From: CAZPAH01 sp964584495
GTDB taxonomy: Bacteria > Krumholzibacteriota > Krumholzibacteriia > Krumholzibacteriales > Krumholzibacteriaceae
Reading direction: 5' to 3'
Assembly (NCBI GenBank): GCA_964584495.1
Contig: CAZPAH010000023.1
Location: 1 to 28,526 of the forward strand
DNA length: 28,526 nucleotides
The notes beneath the pieces are model-generated. The model ran no database searches. It worked only from the letters and a program-made list of their open reading frames with translations, and was not told the origin of the DNA. Position numbers and translations under genes: made by a program. The first letter of the stretch is position 1. The number at the start of each line of letters is the position of its first letter. This document shows, piece by piece, positions 8,248-15,305 of this stretch.

Positions 8248-9324
8248 GTGGTGGATCATATAGCGAGAAGAAAAACGAGACAGGTGCGGTTCGGGGATGT
8301 AGCTGTAGGCGGGGATTCGCCGATAAGTATCCAGTCGATGTCGACCCTGCCGGCCTGCGCCGTGGAAGAGCTTCTCGGCGAGATCGGATCGCTCTACTCG
8401 GCTGGATGTGAGATCGTGAGGGTGTCGGTCAGGGACGAAGCCGATGCCGACGCGCTGAAGGAGGTCTGCGGGAGAAGCCCGATCCCCGTCGTGGCCGATA
8501 TTCACTTCGATCACAGGTTGGCTGTGATATCCGCGTCAAGGGGCGCTGCGGGGCTGAGGATCAATCCGGGCAATATCGGCGGGGAGAAGAAGGTAAGGGC
8601 TGTAATCGAAGCGGCGGCGAAGGCCGGGATACCGGTGAGGGTAGGTGTGAATTCGGGAAGCCTCGAGAAAAGGTTCAGAGAGCTATACTCGAAGGATCCT
8701 GCGAGGGCTCTGTTCGAAAGCGCCGTAAGCCATATGGAGATGATCGAGAGGATGGGATTCGATAAGCTGATCTTCAGCCTGAAATCCTCCAGTCCCTCGG
8801 TCACCGTCGAGGCGAATCGTCTTTTCGCGGCCGCCGGGGATTACCCGATACATGCCGGTGTGACCGAAGCGGGTCCGCCCCTGACGGGAACGGCCAGGTC
8901 CGCCGTCGCGCTGACCGTCCTTCTGCTCGACGGAATTGGAGACACGATCCGCGTATCCCTTTCCGGCGATCCCGTAAACGAGGTGATAGTCGCGGCGGCG
9001 ATCCTCTCGTCGTTGGGGCTCAGGCCCGATCTGCCGGTCTTGATCTCCTGCCCCACATGTGGAAGATCTCATATAGACGTGGCGGGTCTCTCGGAAAGGA
9101 TGGAGCGGATATTGCCATCCCTTCGCAGTGGGATCACCGTAGCGGTGATGGGATGCGAGGTGAACGGACCGGGAGAGGCCACGGAGGCCGACGTAGGGTT
9201 GGCGGGGACGAAGAACGGGGCTGTCCTGTTCAAAAAGGGACGGGTTGTGCGAAAGTTAGAGGGCAATCTGCTCGAAGCGCTCATAGAGGAGATCGACGGA
9301 CCGGCCGGGGATGAACGGCTCTGA
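8248..9324 (+). CDS. ispG: 4-hydroxy-3-methylbut-2-enyl diphosphate synthase IspG (GcpE)
   Basis: IspG converts the cyclodiphosphate MEcPP to HMBPP, the penultimate step of the MEP isoprenoid pathway, using a 4Fe-4S cluster. The 358-residue product has the TIM-barrel signatures VADIHFDHR (82-90) and LRINPGNIG (103-111). The cluster ligands are C268 and C271 (SCPTCGR), C303 and E310 (GCEVNGPGE). The start is GTG at 8248; a second GTG follows. Two loops differ from the usual sequence: the common SMTNTxT is SMSTLPACA here, and TEAGG is TEAGPPLTG. All cluster ligands are intact, so function is expected. ispD and ispF of the same pathway lie 11 kb away. Confidence 0.95.
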   Translation: MVDHIARRKTRQVRFGDVAVGGDSPISIQSMSTLPACAVEELLGEIGSLYSAGCEIVRVSVRDEADADALKEVCGRSPIPVVADIHFDHRLAVISASRGAAGLRINPGNIGGEKKVRAVIEAAAKAGIPVRVGVNSGSLEKRFRELYSKDPARALFESAVSHMEMIERMGFDKLIFSLKSSSPSVTVEANRLFAAAGDYPIHAGVTEAGPPLTGTARSAVALTVLLLDGIGDTIRVSLSGDPVNEVIVAAAILSSLGLRPDLPVLISCPTCGRSHIDVAGLSERMERILPSLRSGITVAVMGCEVNGPGEATEADVGLAGTKNGAVLFKKGRVVRKLEGNLLEALIEEIDGPAGDERL

Positions 9325-9355
9325 CCCTTGAAGTATCATGAAGTGGAATAAATAT

Positions 9356-9387
9356 ATATGGTAATATTTTGAAAAATATGGTATATT
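9356..9387 (+). promoter_or_regulatory. AT-rich promoter region with a 20-bp-phased direct repeat
   Basis: ATATGGTA occurs at 9356-9363 and again at 9376-9383, exactly 20 bp apart, about two helical turns. The second copy forms an extended -10 element, TG-G-TATATT (9379-9387). No good -35 lies 17 bp upstream, which fits an activated or extended -10 promoter. It lies within an AT-rich island (about 9340-9390), unlike the surrounding GC-rich DNA. The gene starting at 9480 is the likely target. Confidence 0.4.
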
Positions 9388-9479
9388 CCCCGACGTAGTG
9401 GATTAGGCGGCGTATTTGAAATAGTATCTCTCCCGGCATGACGGTTCGGATTTCCGGGGAGGCGAAAAGGAGGCTGTCG

Positions 9480-9845
9480 ATGAAGGGTAGATGGAAAGTA
9501 GTTTCGATCGCCGTGCTAGTGCTTATCCTTTCCACAGCGTATCTATCGGCTCAGATCCAAAATGCATTACCCACAGACAAGAAGCTCGGTGAAGGAAAAA
9601 CCTATGTTTTCTTCGACGGAATCTTGTACCGGATAATCTCCGAAGTGCCGGTCCAGGTCCATTTCAGCGAGATCGACGAGTCTCATCACAGGGTTGTATT
9701 CGAATGGGATCAGGGCGTGCAGAGCCCGATTTGCAACGATGTGTACGTTCAGTGGGAAGATTTCCCGCCGGTCTATCTCGGGATAGGGACCTCTTGCGGC
9801 GATACTTACATACTTGGTACTGAGACGGGCTACGCCGAGAAATAG
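9480..9845 (+). CDS. Small secreted protein of unknown function
   Basis: I do not recognise the family. The product is 121 residues: a typical signal peptide (MKGRWK, a hydrophobic core from about 7 to 20, likely cleavage after LSA near residue 22), then a mature part of about 99 residues. The mature part is rich in aromatic and acidic residues with only two cysteines (in SPICND and GTSCGD), which could form one disulphide in the periplasm or outside. No lipobox is seen. The ATG at 9480 is fixed by a strong AGGAGG 6 bases upstream; an in-frame ATG at 9438 lacks a ribosome site. The gene stands alone between the ispG operon and a convergent gene, with its own AT-rich promoter region. It may be lineage-specific. 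Confidence 0.75.
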   Translation: MKGRWKVVSIAVLVLILSTAYLSAQIQNALPTDKKLGEGKTYVFFDGILYRIISEVPVQVHFSEIDESHHRVVFEWDQGVQSPICNDVYVQWEDFPPVYLGIGTSCGDTYILGTETGYAEK

Positions 9846-9905
9846 GTAAGCATTTTAACGCGGGCTTAAATATTTTAACGATCATCTCCCTGTAAATATA
9901 GGAAA

Positions 9906-10113
9906 GAGTGAAGGTTGTTTTTCGCTCGAGCCCCAAGTGGCCTGTTAACAACAGGTTGTCTGGCCCTCAAATGAGGCGTGACTGCTTCCCGTTGGAATAC
10001 CATTTGCAGTAGATAGATCTTGCCCGCGGTAACAGGAAGATGTGTGGCTGGGGGTAACCGTCACACCTGGATGGCGGAGGAACCGCTTTGCTTTTCCGGG
10101 CAGAAAGGTTATC
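9906..10113 (+). ncRNA. Candidate structured non-coding RNA or structured 3' UTR
   Basis: No coding signal is convincing between the stop at 9845 and the terminator at 10114. The stretch has successive paired elements: GAGTGAA/TTCGCTC (9906-9912 with 9921-9927), CCTGTT/AACAGG (9941-9946 with 9950-9955), CCTC/GAGG (9965-9968 with 9973-9976), and ACTGC/GCAGT (9981-9985 with 10006-10010) enclosing TTCC/GGAA. A larger domain is closed by TGCCCG/CGGGCA (10021-10026 with 10097-10102) and encloses GTGTG/CACAC (10042-10046 with 10062-10066) and GCGG/CCGC. It ends at an intrinsic terminator. I find no SRP GGAAGGAAGCAG core, no RNase P P4 sequence and no tmRNA T-arm. The family, exact ends and independence from the upstream mRNA are unknown. 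Confidence 0.4.
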
Positions 10114-10143
10114 AAAAAAGGGAGGTTAATAGCCTCCCTTTTT
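10114..10143. terminator. Bidirectional intrinsic terminator
   Basis: GGGAGG (10120-10125) pairs with CCTCCC (10133-10138), flanked by A6 (10114-10119) and T5 (10139-10143). The two flanks make it work on either strand. It lies between the + strand secreted-protein/RNA unit and the stop codon of the - strand NFACT gene at 10145. Confidence 0.9.
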
Positions 10144-10144
10144 G

Positions 10145-11833
10145 TTATTCCCCGGAGGCTGGAAGGGAAGGGGTGACGAAGATCGTTTTTCCCCTGGTCG
10201 TGACCGCGGTGCCTGGCCTCGAATTCCGCGGCTTGCTCACGTACCTCTTCTCGGAGTAGATTACCGGTACCGTGGCCGATTTTCTCCCCTTGCTGAACCA
10301 GGCCGCTATAGATGCTGCTTTTTCGATTATCCTCGATGGGATGGAACCCTTATCTACCTTGAGGATAACGTGAGAGCCGGGAACCCCCTGGGCATGGAAC
10401 CAGAGATCGCGCCTCGAGGAGAATCTGTGGGTAAGCATGTCGTTTTCACGATCGTTTCGCCCTACGTAAACCTTGTAGGATCCCTCGATCTCGAAAGACC
10501 TGAAAGAGGCCTGCTCACCGCCTGCCTCGTTGCGGGACGGCCGCTTCCCGGCCGGGACGGCGGCGAGGACCCCCTGCGGATCTTCAAGCGCCGAGATAGA
10601 ATCGATCCTCTTCCTGTCGGCTTCCATATCGTTTTTTATACGGCTCCGCCGGTTCATTATAAGAAGGAGGCCCTTCTCCCCCTTCTTCGCGCGGCGGAAA
10701 TAAAGCCTGATATTCCTGTCGGGGTCCAGCGTGGGATCGAGGGGAACGGTGATCTCGGTCTCTCCCGAAAAATCACGGACTGTCAGCTCCTTCAGCCCCT
10801 TTTTCAACCTGTGACGGTGGGTTACAAGGATATTGCCGAAATGACGGAACTCTTTCGACCGCCCCGCTTCCTCGAGATCTGAAGTCAGGTTGGCTAGAAG
10901 CTTCATGGAACGCTTCAGCCTGCGCCTTGCGCCCGATAGGGCCGAGCTCTTCAGGCGGTCGGTGTAGGCCGGTATCACGTATTCAGCCGCCCAATATTCG
11001 AATGTTCCGGAGAAGCCGACCGTATTCGTCTCCCTTCGTTCGAAAGGGAGGGCGACCGGATAAATCGATCCCTCTCCCCTAGGCCCCGCCTCTCGGATAT
11101 CGTAGATACTCCACTCGAACTCTCCGGCCGCGAGAGTTCGGCGAAGGAGGTTGAGATGCGGCCAGATCGAGGAGATGTCGGGGCCGAACCTTATAGAGTA
11201 TGCGCGGCTCAGCACGGGATCGAGTCCCCCGACGGCGCCGAGCAGAAGAGCGGCCGTTTCGGCGCCGAACAAGCGTCCGCCGGCGGAAGCCGCCGCGGAG
11301 AGATCGCCTCGTGTCGATTCAGAGGAAACGATCGATGGAGGGGGGGAGGAAGGCAGCGACAAGATCGTAAACGGTTTTCCCGGCGGGAGGGCGCCTGCGG
11401 ACGCGGGGCGGCGGGAGCGGGAAGATCCCGCCGTGGCGATCAGCCTGCCGTCCGGAGAGGAGAAGAGGGTTAAAGCTGCGGCCGAACCCGTCAGATCGAG
11501 GCGGATGACATCTTCCCTGCTTTCGCCCCAGTCGCCCGACGAGTTCAGCTTGAATAATATTATCCGGTCGAGACCGAGAGGGGTGACGCTCGAGATCCTG
11601 GCTCCGAGGCACCGGGCGAAGATCGTCTTTCTTAAATTTCCGGTGATTACGGGGGCGGTGGAGGGAAAGCAGTGCGGACCTCTCGCCGTGTCGAGAACGT
11701 GGATAAACCGAATGGGACCGCCTTCGAGTTCGATCGTCGATCCTCCCGTGTAACCGTACAGCCCGGTTATCGATGATCCGGCGAGCTCCCTGTCGAGTTC
11801 CAGGGCAAGAGCGTATGCGGCAAGACTGTTCAT
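10145..11833 (-). CDS. RqcH/NFACT family protein (ribosome quality control, FbpA-like)
   Basis: NFACT proteins bind 50S subunits blocked by peptidyl-tRNA; bacterial RqcH recruits alanyl-tRNA to add C-terminal alanine tails. The 562-residue product has an NFACT-N domain with the DR pair required in RqcH (D89-R90 in GLDRIILF). A low-complexity Ser/Pro/Arg insertion follows (about 135-175), then a helical coiled-coil part and the C-terminal NFACT-R (DUF814) domain from about 451, with VYVGRND and DLWFHAQGVPGSH. The start at 11833 is preferred over an in-frame ATG at 11875: homology begins there, and a promoter lies between the two. Older names call the family fibronectin-binding. Whether it makes Ala tails is inferred. 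Confidence 0.88.
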   Translation of the reverse strand: MNSLAAYALALELDRELAGSSITGLYGYTGGSTIELEGGPIRFIHVLDTARGPHCFPSTAPVITGNLRKTIFARCLGARISSVTPLGLDRIILFKLNSSGDWGESREDVIRLDLTGSAAALTLFSSPDGRLIATAGSSRSRRPASAGALPPGKPFTILSLPSSPPPSIVSSESTRGDLSAAASAGGRLFGAETAALLLGAVGGLDPVLSRAYSIRFGPDISSIWPHLNLLRRTLAAGEFEWSIYDIREAGPRGEGSIYPVALPFERRETNTVGFSGTFEYWAAEYVIPAYTDRLKSSALSGARRRLKRSMKLLANLTSDLEEAGRSKEFRHFGNILVTHRHRLKKGLKELTVRDFSGETEITVPLDPTLDPDRNIRLYFRRAKKGEKGLLLIMNRRSRIKNDMEADRKRIDSISALEDPQGVLAAVPAGKRPSRNEAGGEQASFRSFEIEGSYKVYVGRNDRENDMLTHRFSSRRDLWFHAQGVPGSHVILKVDKGSIPSRIIEKAASIAAWFSKGRKSATVPVIYSEKRYVSKPRNSRPGTAVTTRGKTIFVTPSLPASGE

Positions 11834-11840
11834 CGCCGGT

Positions 11841-11869
11841 ATGATAAAGAGACGGTTGCCGCATGTCAA
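11841..11869 (-). promoter_or_regulatory. Strong sigma70-type promoter for the NFACT gene, predicting a leaderless mRNA
   Basis: On the - strand TTGACA (11869-11864) is followed after 17 bp by TATCAT (11846-11841), 11 of 12 consensus bases. Only seven bases separate the -10 element from the ATG at 11833, so transcription should start at or within a base or so of the start codon. No Shine-Dalgarno is present, which agrees. Confidence 0.6.
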
Positions 11870-11907
11870 ACCCATCCGCGGGGAAACGAGAATACTTCAA
11901 ACGGTTT

Positions 11908-11936
11908 TTGACAAAACGGCTCTTTGTATATAAGAT
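11908..11936 (+). promoter_or_regulatory. Sigma70-type promoter for the yicC operon
   Basis: A perfect TTGACA (11908-11913) precedes TAAGAT (11931-11936) by 17 bp; an overlapping TATAAG (11929-11934) gives a 15-bp spacer. Transcription near 11943 would give a 5' UTR of about 43 nt containing the AGGAGA of yicC. It is divergent from the NFACT promoter. Confidence 0.65.
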
Positions 11937-11985
11937 ATCAACCTGGCGGGGAAAATCGATTCGGTATGAAGAACAGGAGAGATGC

Positions 11986-12861
11986 ATGGTAACCAGCATG
12001 ACCGGTTACGGCAAGGGATCGGCCAGAATCGGAGATGGCGAGGCTATCGCCGAGATACGCACGGTGAACCACAGGTTCATCGAATTGTCGATAAGGCTGC
12101 CGAGGGTTCTTAATGGAACGGAAAGGGATCTCGAGAAGATAATCCGCAGGAAGATCAAGCGGGGGCACGTCTATCTGACGGTGACCTTGACCCGCTCTTT
12201 CGATGCGGAAACCCTTCGCATCAACAGCAAGCTTATCAAGAAGGTTTACAGAGAGCTGAGTGTCCTGGCGAGGAAGGAGGGGATCCCCGGCGATGTCGAT
12301 ATCAACACGATCCTTTCAATCCCCGACGTATTCTCCGTCGACTCGGAGACGGTACCGCCGCAGCAGCTCGTCTCCGCGGTAAAGAAAGCGCTCGGCAAGG
12401 CGCTTTCAAGCTGTACCGGAATGAGGGAGAACGAGGGGGCGGAGCTTCTCAGGGACATGAATGGAAGGCTGAGGACCATAACACGAATAGCGTCGAGGAT
12501 AGAAAATCGAGCCCCGGCGGCTCTGGCGAAGGCTTTGGCCAGAACCAAGAAAAGATTGAAACAGCTGATAGGGAACGCCGCGATAGACGAGAATCGGTGG
12601 GCCCTTGAAGCGGCCATAATGGCCGATAAAACGGATTTTTCCGAAGAGCTCGTTCGGCTTAACAGCCACCTCGGCCAATTCGAAAAGATACTGTCGCGAG
12701 GGGGCGAGGTTTCCAAGAAGCTAACATTCCTCCTGCAGGAAATTCACAGGGAAGCGACCACAATGGGAAACAAGGCTTCGGACCCGGCGATAATCCGCGA
12801 TTGCCTTGAGATAAAGGAAAACGTGGAGAAGATAAGGGAGCAGGTTCAGAACCTCGAGTGA
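11986..12861 (+). CDS. yicC: YicC/YloC family endoribonuclease
   Basis: YicC-family proteins are endoribonucleases implicated in RNA turnover. The 291-residue product begins MVTSMTGYGKG, the family hallmark, continues with EIRTVNHRFIELSIRLP (23-39), and ends in the DUF1732 domain (about 205-291) with the typical DPAIIRDCLEIKENVEKIREQVQNLE-like tail. ATG at 11986 was chosen because homology starts there and AGGAGA lies 5 bases upstream; an in-frame upstream ATG at 11863 would overlap both promoters. The gene heads the order yicC, remA-like, gmk, rpoZ, coaBC found across many bacteria. Confidence 0.93.
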   Translation: MVTSMTGYGKGSARIGDGEAIAEIRTVNHRFIELSIRLPRVLNGTERDLEKIIRRKIKRGHVYLTVTLTRSFDAETLRINSKLIKKVYRELSVLARKEGIPGDVDINTILSIPDVFSVDSETVPPQQLVSAVKKALGKALSSCTGMRENEGAELLRDMNGRLRTITRIASRIENRAPAALAKALARTKKRLKQLIGNAAIDENRWALEAAIMADKTDFSEELVRLNSHLGQFEKILSRGGEVSKKLTFLLQEIHREATTMGNKASDPAIIRDCLEIKENVEKIREQVQNLE

Positions 12862-12877
12862 CCGGAGCGGAGGTGTC

Positions 12878-13135
12878 ATGCTTTTAAATGTGGGATTCGG
12901 CAACGTGGTTGCGGAGGACAAGGTGATCGCCATCATAAATTCCGATTCCGCACCGATGAGGCGTTACAGGGAGGAGGCGAGGCATCAGGGGAAGCTCGTC
13001 GACGCCACGCAGGGCAGGAAGACCCGTGCCGTGATCGTGACATCCTCCGGACATGTGGTGCTGTCGGCCGTGGCCGTCGAGACGATAGCGCAGCGCTGGA
13101 GGGAAAAGGAAGTTACGACGGAGGCGAAGGATTAA
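12878..13135 (+). CDS. RemA-like DUF370 protein
   Basis: RemA (DUF370) of Bacillus is a DNA-binding activator of matrix genes. Homologues in other phyla are mostly uncharacterised and often lie, as here, between yicC and gmk. The 85-residue product has the family pattern MLLNVGFGNVV at the start, RRYREEARHQGKLVDATQGRKTRAV-like centre (27-51) and SSGHVVLSAVAVETIAQRW near the C-terminus. GGAGG precedes the ATG at 12878. Its TAA stop overlaps the proposed ATT start of gmk, so the two are likely translationally coupled. A regulatory role outside Firmicutes is inferred. Confidence 0.9.
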   Translation: MLLNVGFGNVVAEDKVIAIINSDSAPMRRYREEARHQGKLVDATQGRKTRAVIVTSSGHVVLSAVAVETIAQRWREKEVTTEAKD

Positions 13136-13733
13136 GATCGATAGAAAACCATTTATCGTAGTGGTTTCGGGGCCTTCCGGGGCCGGAAAATCGACCGTGG
13201 TCGAAAGGATCCTGGAAAGGGCTGATGATATCGCGAGAGCGGTCTCGGTCACGACGCGGAAACCGCGAGGAGAAGAGCATGACGGGGATGACTACGTCTT
13301 CGTGACTCCCGGCGAGTTCGCCAGGAAGAGGGACGGGGGGATGCTGCTGGAGTGGGCCGAGGTCCACGGAAACCTCTACGGGACCAGGACGGAAGAGGTT
13401 GAACGGGAGCTGGCCGCTGGCAGGAAAGTTCTTCTGGAGATAGACGTTCAGGGCGGGATGAGCGTGAAGGGAAAGGCTTCCAGCGCGGTCCTGATTTTTC
13501 TGCTTCCACCCTCTTGGGAGATGCTGGAGAAGCGGCTTCGAGGGAGGGGAACGGACAGCGATGAGACTATAAGGCGCAGGCTTGCCAACGCCATGGAGGA
13601 GATGCGGTTAGGCGGGCGGTATGACTATCTAGTCGTCAATGACGATCTGGAAACCTGCGTATCCCAGGTTCTGGGGATCATAGGCTCCGAATCGCTCAGA
13701 CGGGAAAGAACCGGCTTTGAGTTTAACCGTTGA
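13131..13733 (+). CDS. gmk: Guanylate kinase, apparent ATT start codon
   Basis: Gmk phosphorylates GMP to GDP with ATP. The 200-residue product has the P-loop GPSGAGKS (14-21), the GMP-binding SVTTRKPRGEEHDGDDYVF, and AEVHGNLYGT and LLEIDVQGG. No ATG, GTG or TTG lies in frame between the stop codon at 13086 and GTG at 13161. Starting at that GTG would delete most of the first beta strand (FIVVV) before the P-loop and has no ribosome site. ATT at 13131 has GGAGG six bases upstream, gives the normal family length and overlaps the remA stop. I therefore place the start at ATT; this is inferred. Family identity is certain. Confidence 0.95.
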   Translation: MKIDRKPFIVVVSGPSGAGKSTVVERILERADDIARAVSVTTRKPRGEEHDGDDYVFVTPGEFARKRDGGMLLEWAEVHGNLYGTRTEEVERELAAGRKVLLEIDVQGGMSVKGKASSAVLIFLLPPSWEMLEKRLRGRGTDSDETIRRRLANAMEEMRLGGRYDYLVVNDDLETCVSQVLGIIGSESLRRERTGFEFNR

Positions 13734-13758
13734 AATGATCGCGGATATGTATTATTAA
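13730..13758 (+). promoter_or_regulatory. Candidate promoter for rpoZ
   Basis: TTGAAA (13730-13735), overlapping the gmk stop, is followed after 17 bp by TATTAA (13753-13758) in an AT-rich patch. The roughly 120-nt leader contains hairpins GGGG/CCCC (13801-13804 with 13809-13812) and CCTTCCG/CGGAGGG (13825-13831 with 13837-13843). Neither is followed by a T-tract. Confidence 0.45.
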
Positions 13759-13882
13759 TATATTTCCTGTTAAATCGGGTCAAAGCGACAGATAAAGACG
13801 GGGGAGGACCCCGGGCCGGGTGGGCCTTCCGCCTGCCGGAGGGGTTCCGACGAGCCGTCCGTAACAAGTTCGAGGGGAAAGA

Positions 13883-14089
13883 ATGAAGGTCAAGAACATG
13901 GAGAATATCCTGAAAGTGATCGATAACCGTTACGAGGCTATCCGTGTCGTCGCAAGGGAGGCGAGGAGGATAAATCGAATCCTTCGAAGGGCCGGCGAGG
14001 AGATAGAGGAGAAACCTACAACGATCGCGATCAATCGTGTCATCGAAGGGAAAGTGAAGTACAAGTATGTCGAGAAGGAGGGAGAGTAG
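13883..14089 (+). CDS. rpoZ: RNA polymerase omega subunit
   Basis: Omega is a small subunit that helps fold and assemble the beta' subunit of RNA polymerase. The 68-residue product carries the core motif NRYEAIRVVAREARRIN (about 14-30), then a helical basic segment and PTTIAINRVIEGKVKY, matching the usual omega layout. ATG at 13883 follows GAGGGGAAAG. The place between gmk and coaBC is the standard one for rpoZ. The last 23 bases overlap the start of coaBC in another frame, which suggests coupled translation. Confidence 0.92.
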   Translation: MKVKNMENILKVIDNRYEAIRVVAREARRINRILRRAGEEIEEKPTTIAINRVIEGKVKYKYVEKEGE

Positions 14090-15305
14090 GCGTACGGGAA
14101 ACATTGCCGGGAAAAAGATCCTTCTCGTAGTCACGGGAGGGATTTCCGCCTACAAATCCGCCTACCTTGTGCGGCTTCTCAAGCGCTCGGGTGCACAGGT
14201 AAGAGTCGTGCTCAGCGAAGCGGCCGCACGGTTCGTAACCCCACTAACCTGTGAGGTGCTTTCCGGAAACCCGGTTCCTACCGATCTCTTTGCCAGCAGG
14301 GAAACACCCTCGGTGGAGCATGTCGAGCTTGCGACATGGCCCGACCGGATAGTCGTTGCTCCGGCAACGGCAGATTTCATATCAAAATCAGCGCTGGGAC
14401 TGGCGGATGATCTGCCCTCGACCGTCGTATGCGCGGCCCGCTGCGATATCGTTTTCGCCCCGGCTATGAACGACGGGATGTGGGCCAACCCGGCGGTAAG
14501 GAGAAGTGTCGAGCTTCTGAAGAAGGACGGGCGCACCATTATCGATCCCGGGGAGGGAGAGCTCGCCTGTAACTCCGTCGGAAGCGGGAGGATGAGGGAG
14601 CCCGAGGAGATATTCGAGATCCTGAAGGGCTCTTTCGCGGACAGGCCCCTTGAAGGGGCGAGATTTCTGGTGACGGCCGGGCGGACCGAGGAAGAGATAG
14701 ACGGCGTCCGCTACATCTCGAACAGATCGAGCGGCAGGATGGGATTCGCCGTCGCCGAAAAGGCCGGAGCGCTCGGGGCCGAGGTGACCCTCATTCACGG
14801 CGCGGTTGATATCGATCCGCCCTGCGCCGAAAGGATAAAGAGGGTCGTTTCGGCGGCCGACATGAAGTCGGCCGTAACGAGGAGCTTCGGCAAATGCGAC
14901 GTGCTTGTCATGGCTGCCGCGGTTTCGGATTACCGGCCGGCGAAGAAGCGAGCGGGAAAGATCAAAAGGGGCGATGGAGGTATCAGCCTGGACCTCGTCC
15001 CAACGTCAGATATCCTTGCTTCGCTGAAGGAACGCAAGAGAGAAGATCAGATAACCGTCGGATTCGCATTGGAGAGCGAGCGCGGCGTAGAGAACGCCCT
15101 GAAAAAGATCGGCGCCAAGGGGTGCGATTACATGGCGCTGAACATGATAGGCGAAGATACGGGCTTCGGCGTGGAAACGAATCGGGTAACCCTCTTCAAG
15201 GGGAGGAAGAAGCTCTTTTCGACGGCGGTTGTAGCCAAGGAGGAAGCGGCCGCGTTGATCCTTGAGGCGATCATGAAGGATCCAAGGTTGAGGAAGGCTC
15301 GTTGA
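14067..15305 (+). CDS. coaBC: Bifunctional phosphopantothenoylcysteine decarboxylase / phosphopantothenate-cysteine ligase CoaBC
   Basis: CoaBC makes 4'-phosphopantothenoylcysteine and decarboxylates it to 4'-phosphopantetheine in coenzyme A synthesis. The 412-residue protein has an N-terminal flavoprotein CoaC domain with TGGISAYKS (23-31), the catalytic His region EHVE (H85), PAMNDGMW (132-139) and the active-site C168 in GELACNS. The C-terminal CoaB domain starts near 196 with LVTAGRTEEEIDGVRYISNRSSGRMG. ATG at 14067 lies inside rpoZ; no better start exists before the conserved ILLVVTGGI. The N-terminal dozen residues are basic and non-conserved. The UDG gene follows with a TGATG overlap. 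Confidence 0.95.
   Translation: MSRRRESRRTGNIAGKKILLVVTGGISAYKSAYLVRLLKRSGAQVRVVLSEAAARFVTPLTCEVLSGNPVPTDLFASRETPSVEHVELATWPDRIVVAPATADFISKSALGLADDLPSTVVCAARCDIVFAPAMNDGMWANPAVRRSVELLKKDGRTIIDPGEGELACNSVGSGRMREPEEIFEILKGSFADRPLEGARFLVTAGRTEEEIDGVRYISNRSSGRMGFAVAEKAGALGAEVTLIHGAVDIDPPCAERIKRVVSAADMKSAVTRSFGKCDVLVMAAAVSDYRPAKKRAGKIKRGDGGISLDLVPTSDILASLKERKREDQITVGFALESERGVENALKKIGAKGCDYMALNMIGEDTGFGVETNRVTLFKGRKKLFSTAVVAKEEAAALILEAIMKDPRLRKAR

Noticed and set aside
9930..9970. Short resemblance to cobalamin riboswitch boxes (GCCACT and CCAGACAACCTG on the - strand)
   Set aside because: The elements occur in the wrong order, other conserved cobalamin parts are missing, and no - strand gene follows.
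10020..10259. A 79-codon + strand frame across the structured region
   Set aside because: It starts with TTG without a ribosome site, crosses the terminator hairpin and runs into the opposite-strand NFACT gene.
14645..14659. GCCCCTT/AAGGGGC inverted repeat between the two domains of coaBC
   Set aside because: It is internal to a single conserved bifunctional gene, with no sign of a separate start or terminator.
14854..14874. 8-bp hairpin CGGCCGAC/GTCGGCCG inside coaBC
   Set aside because: It is a short GC-rich inverted repeat in coding sequence and readily explained by codon choice.
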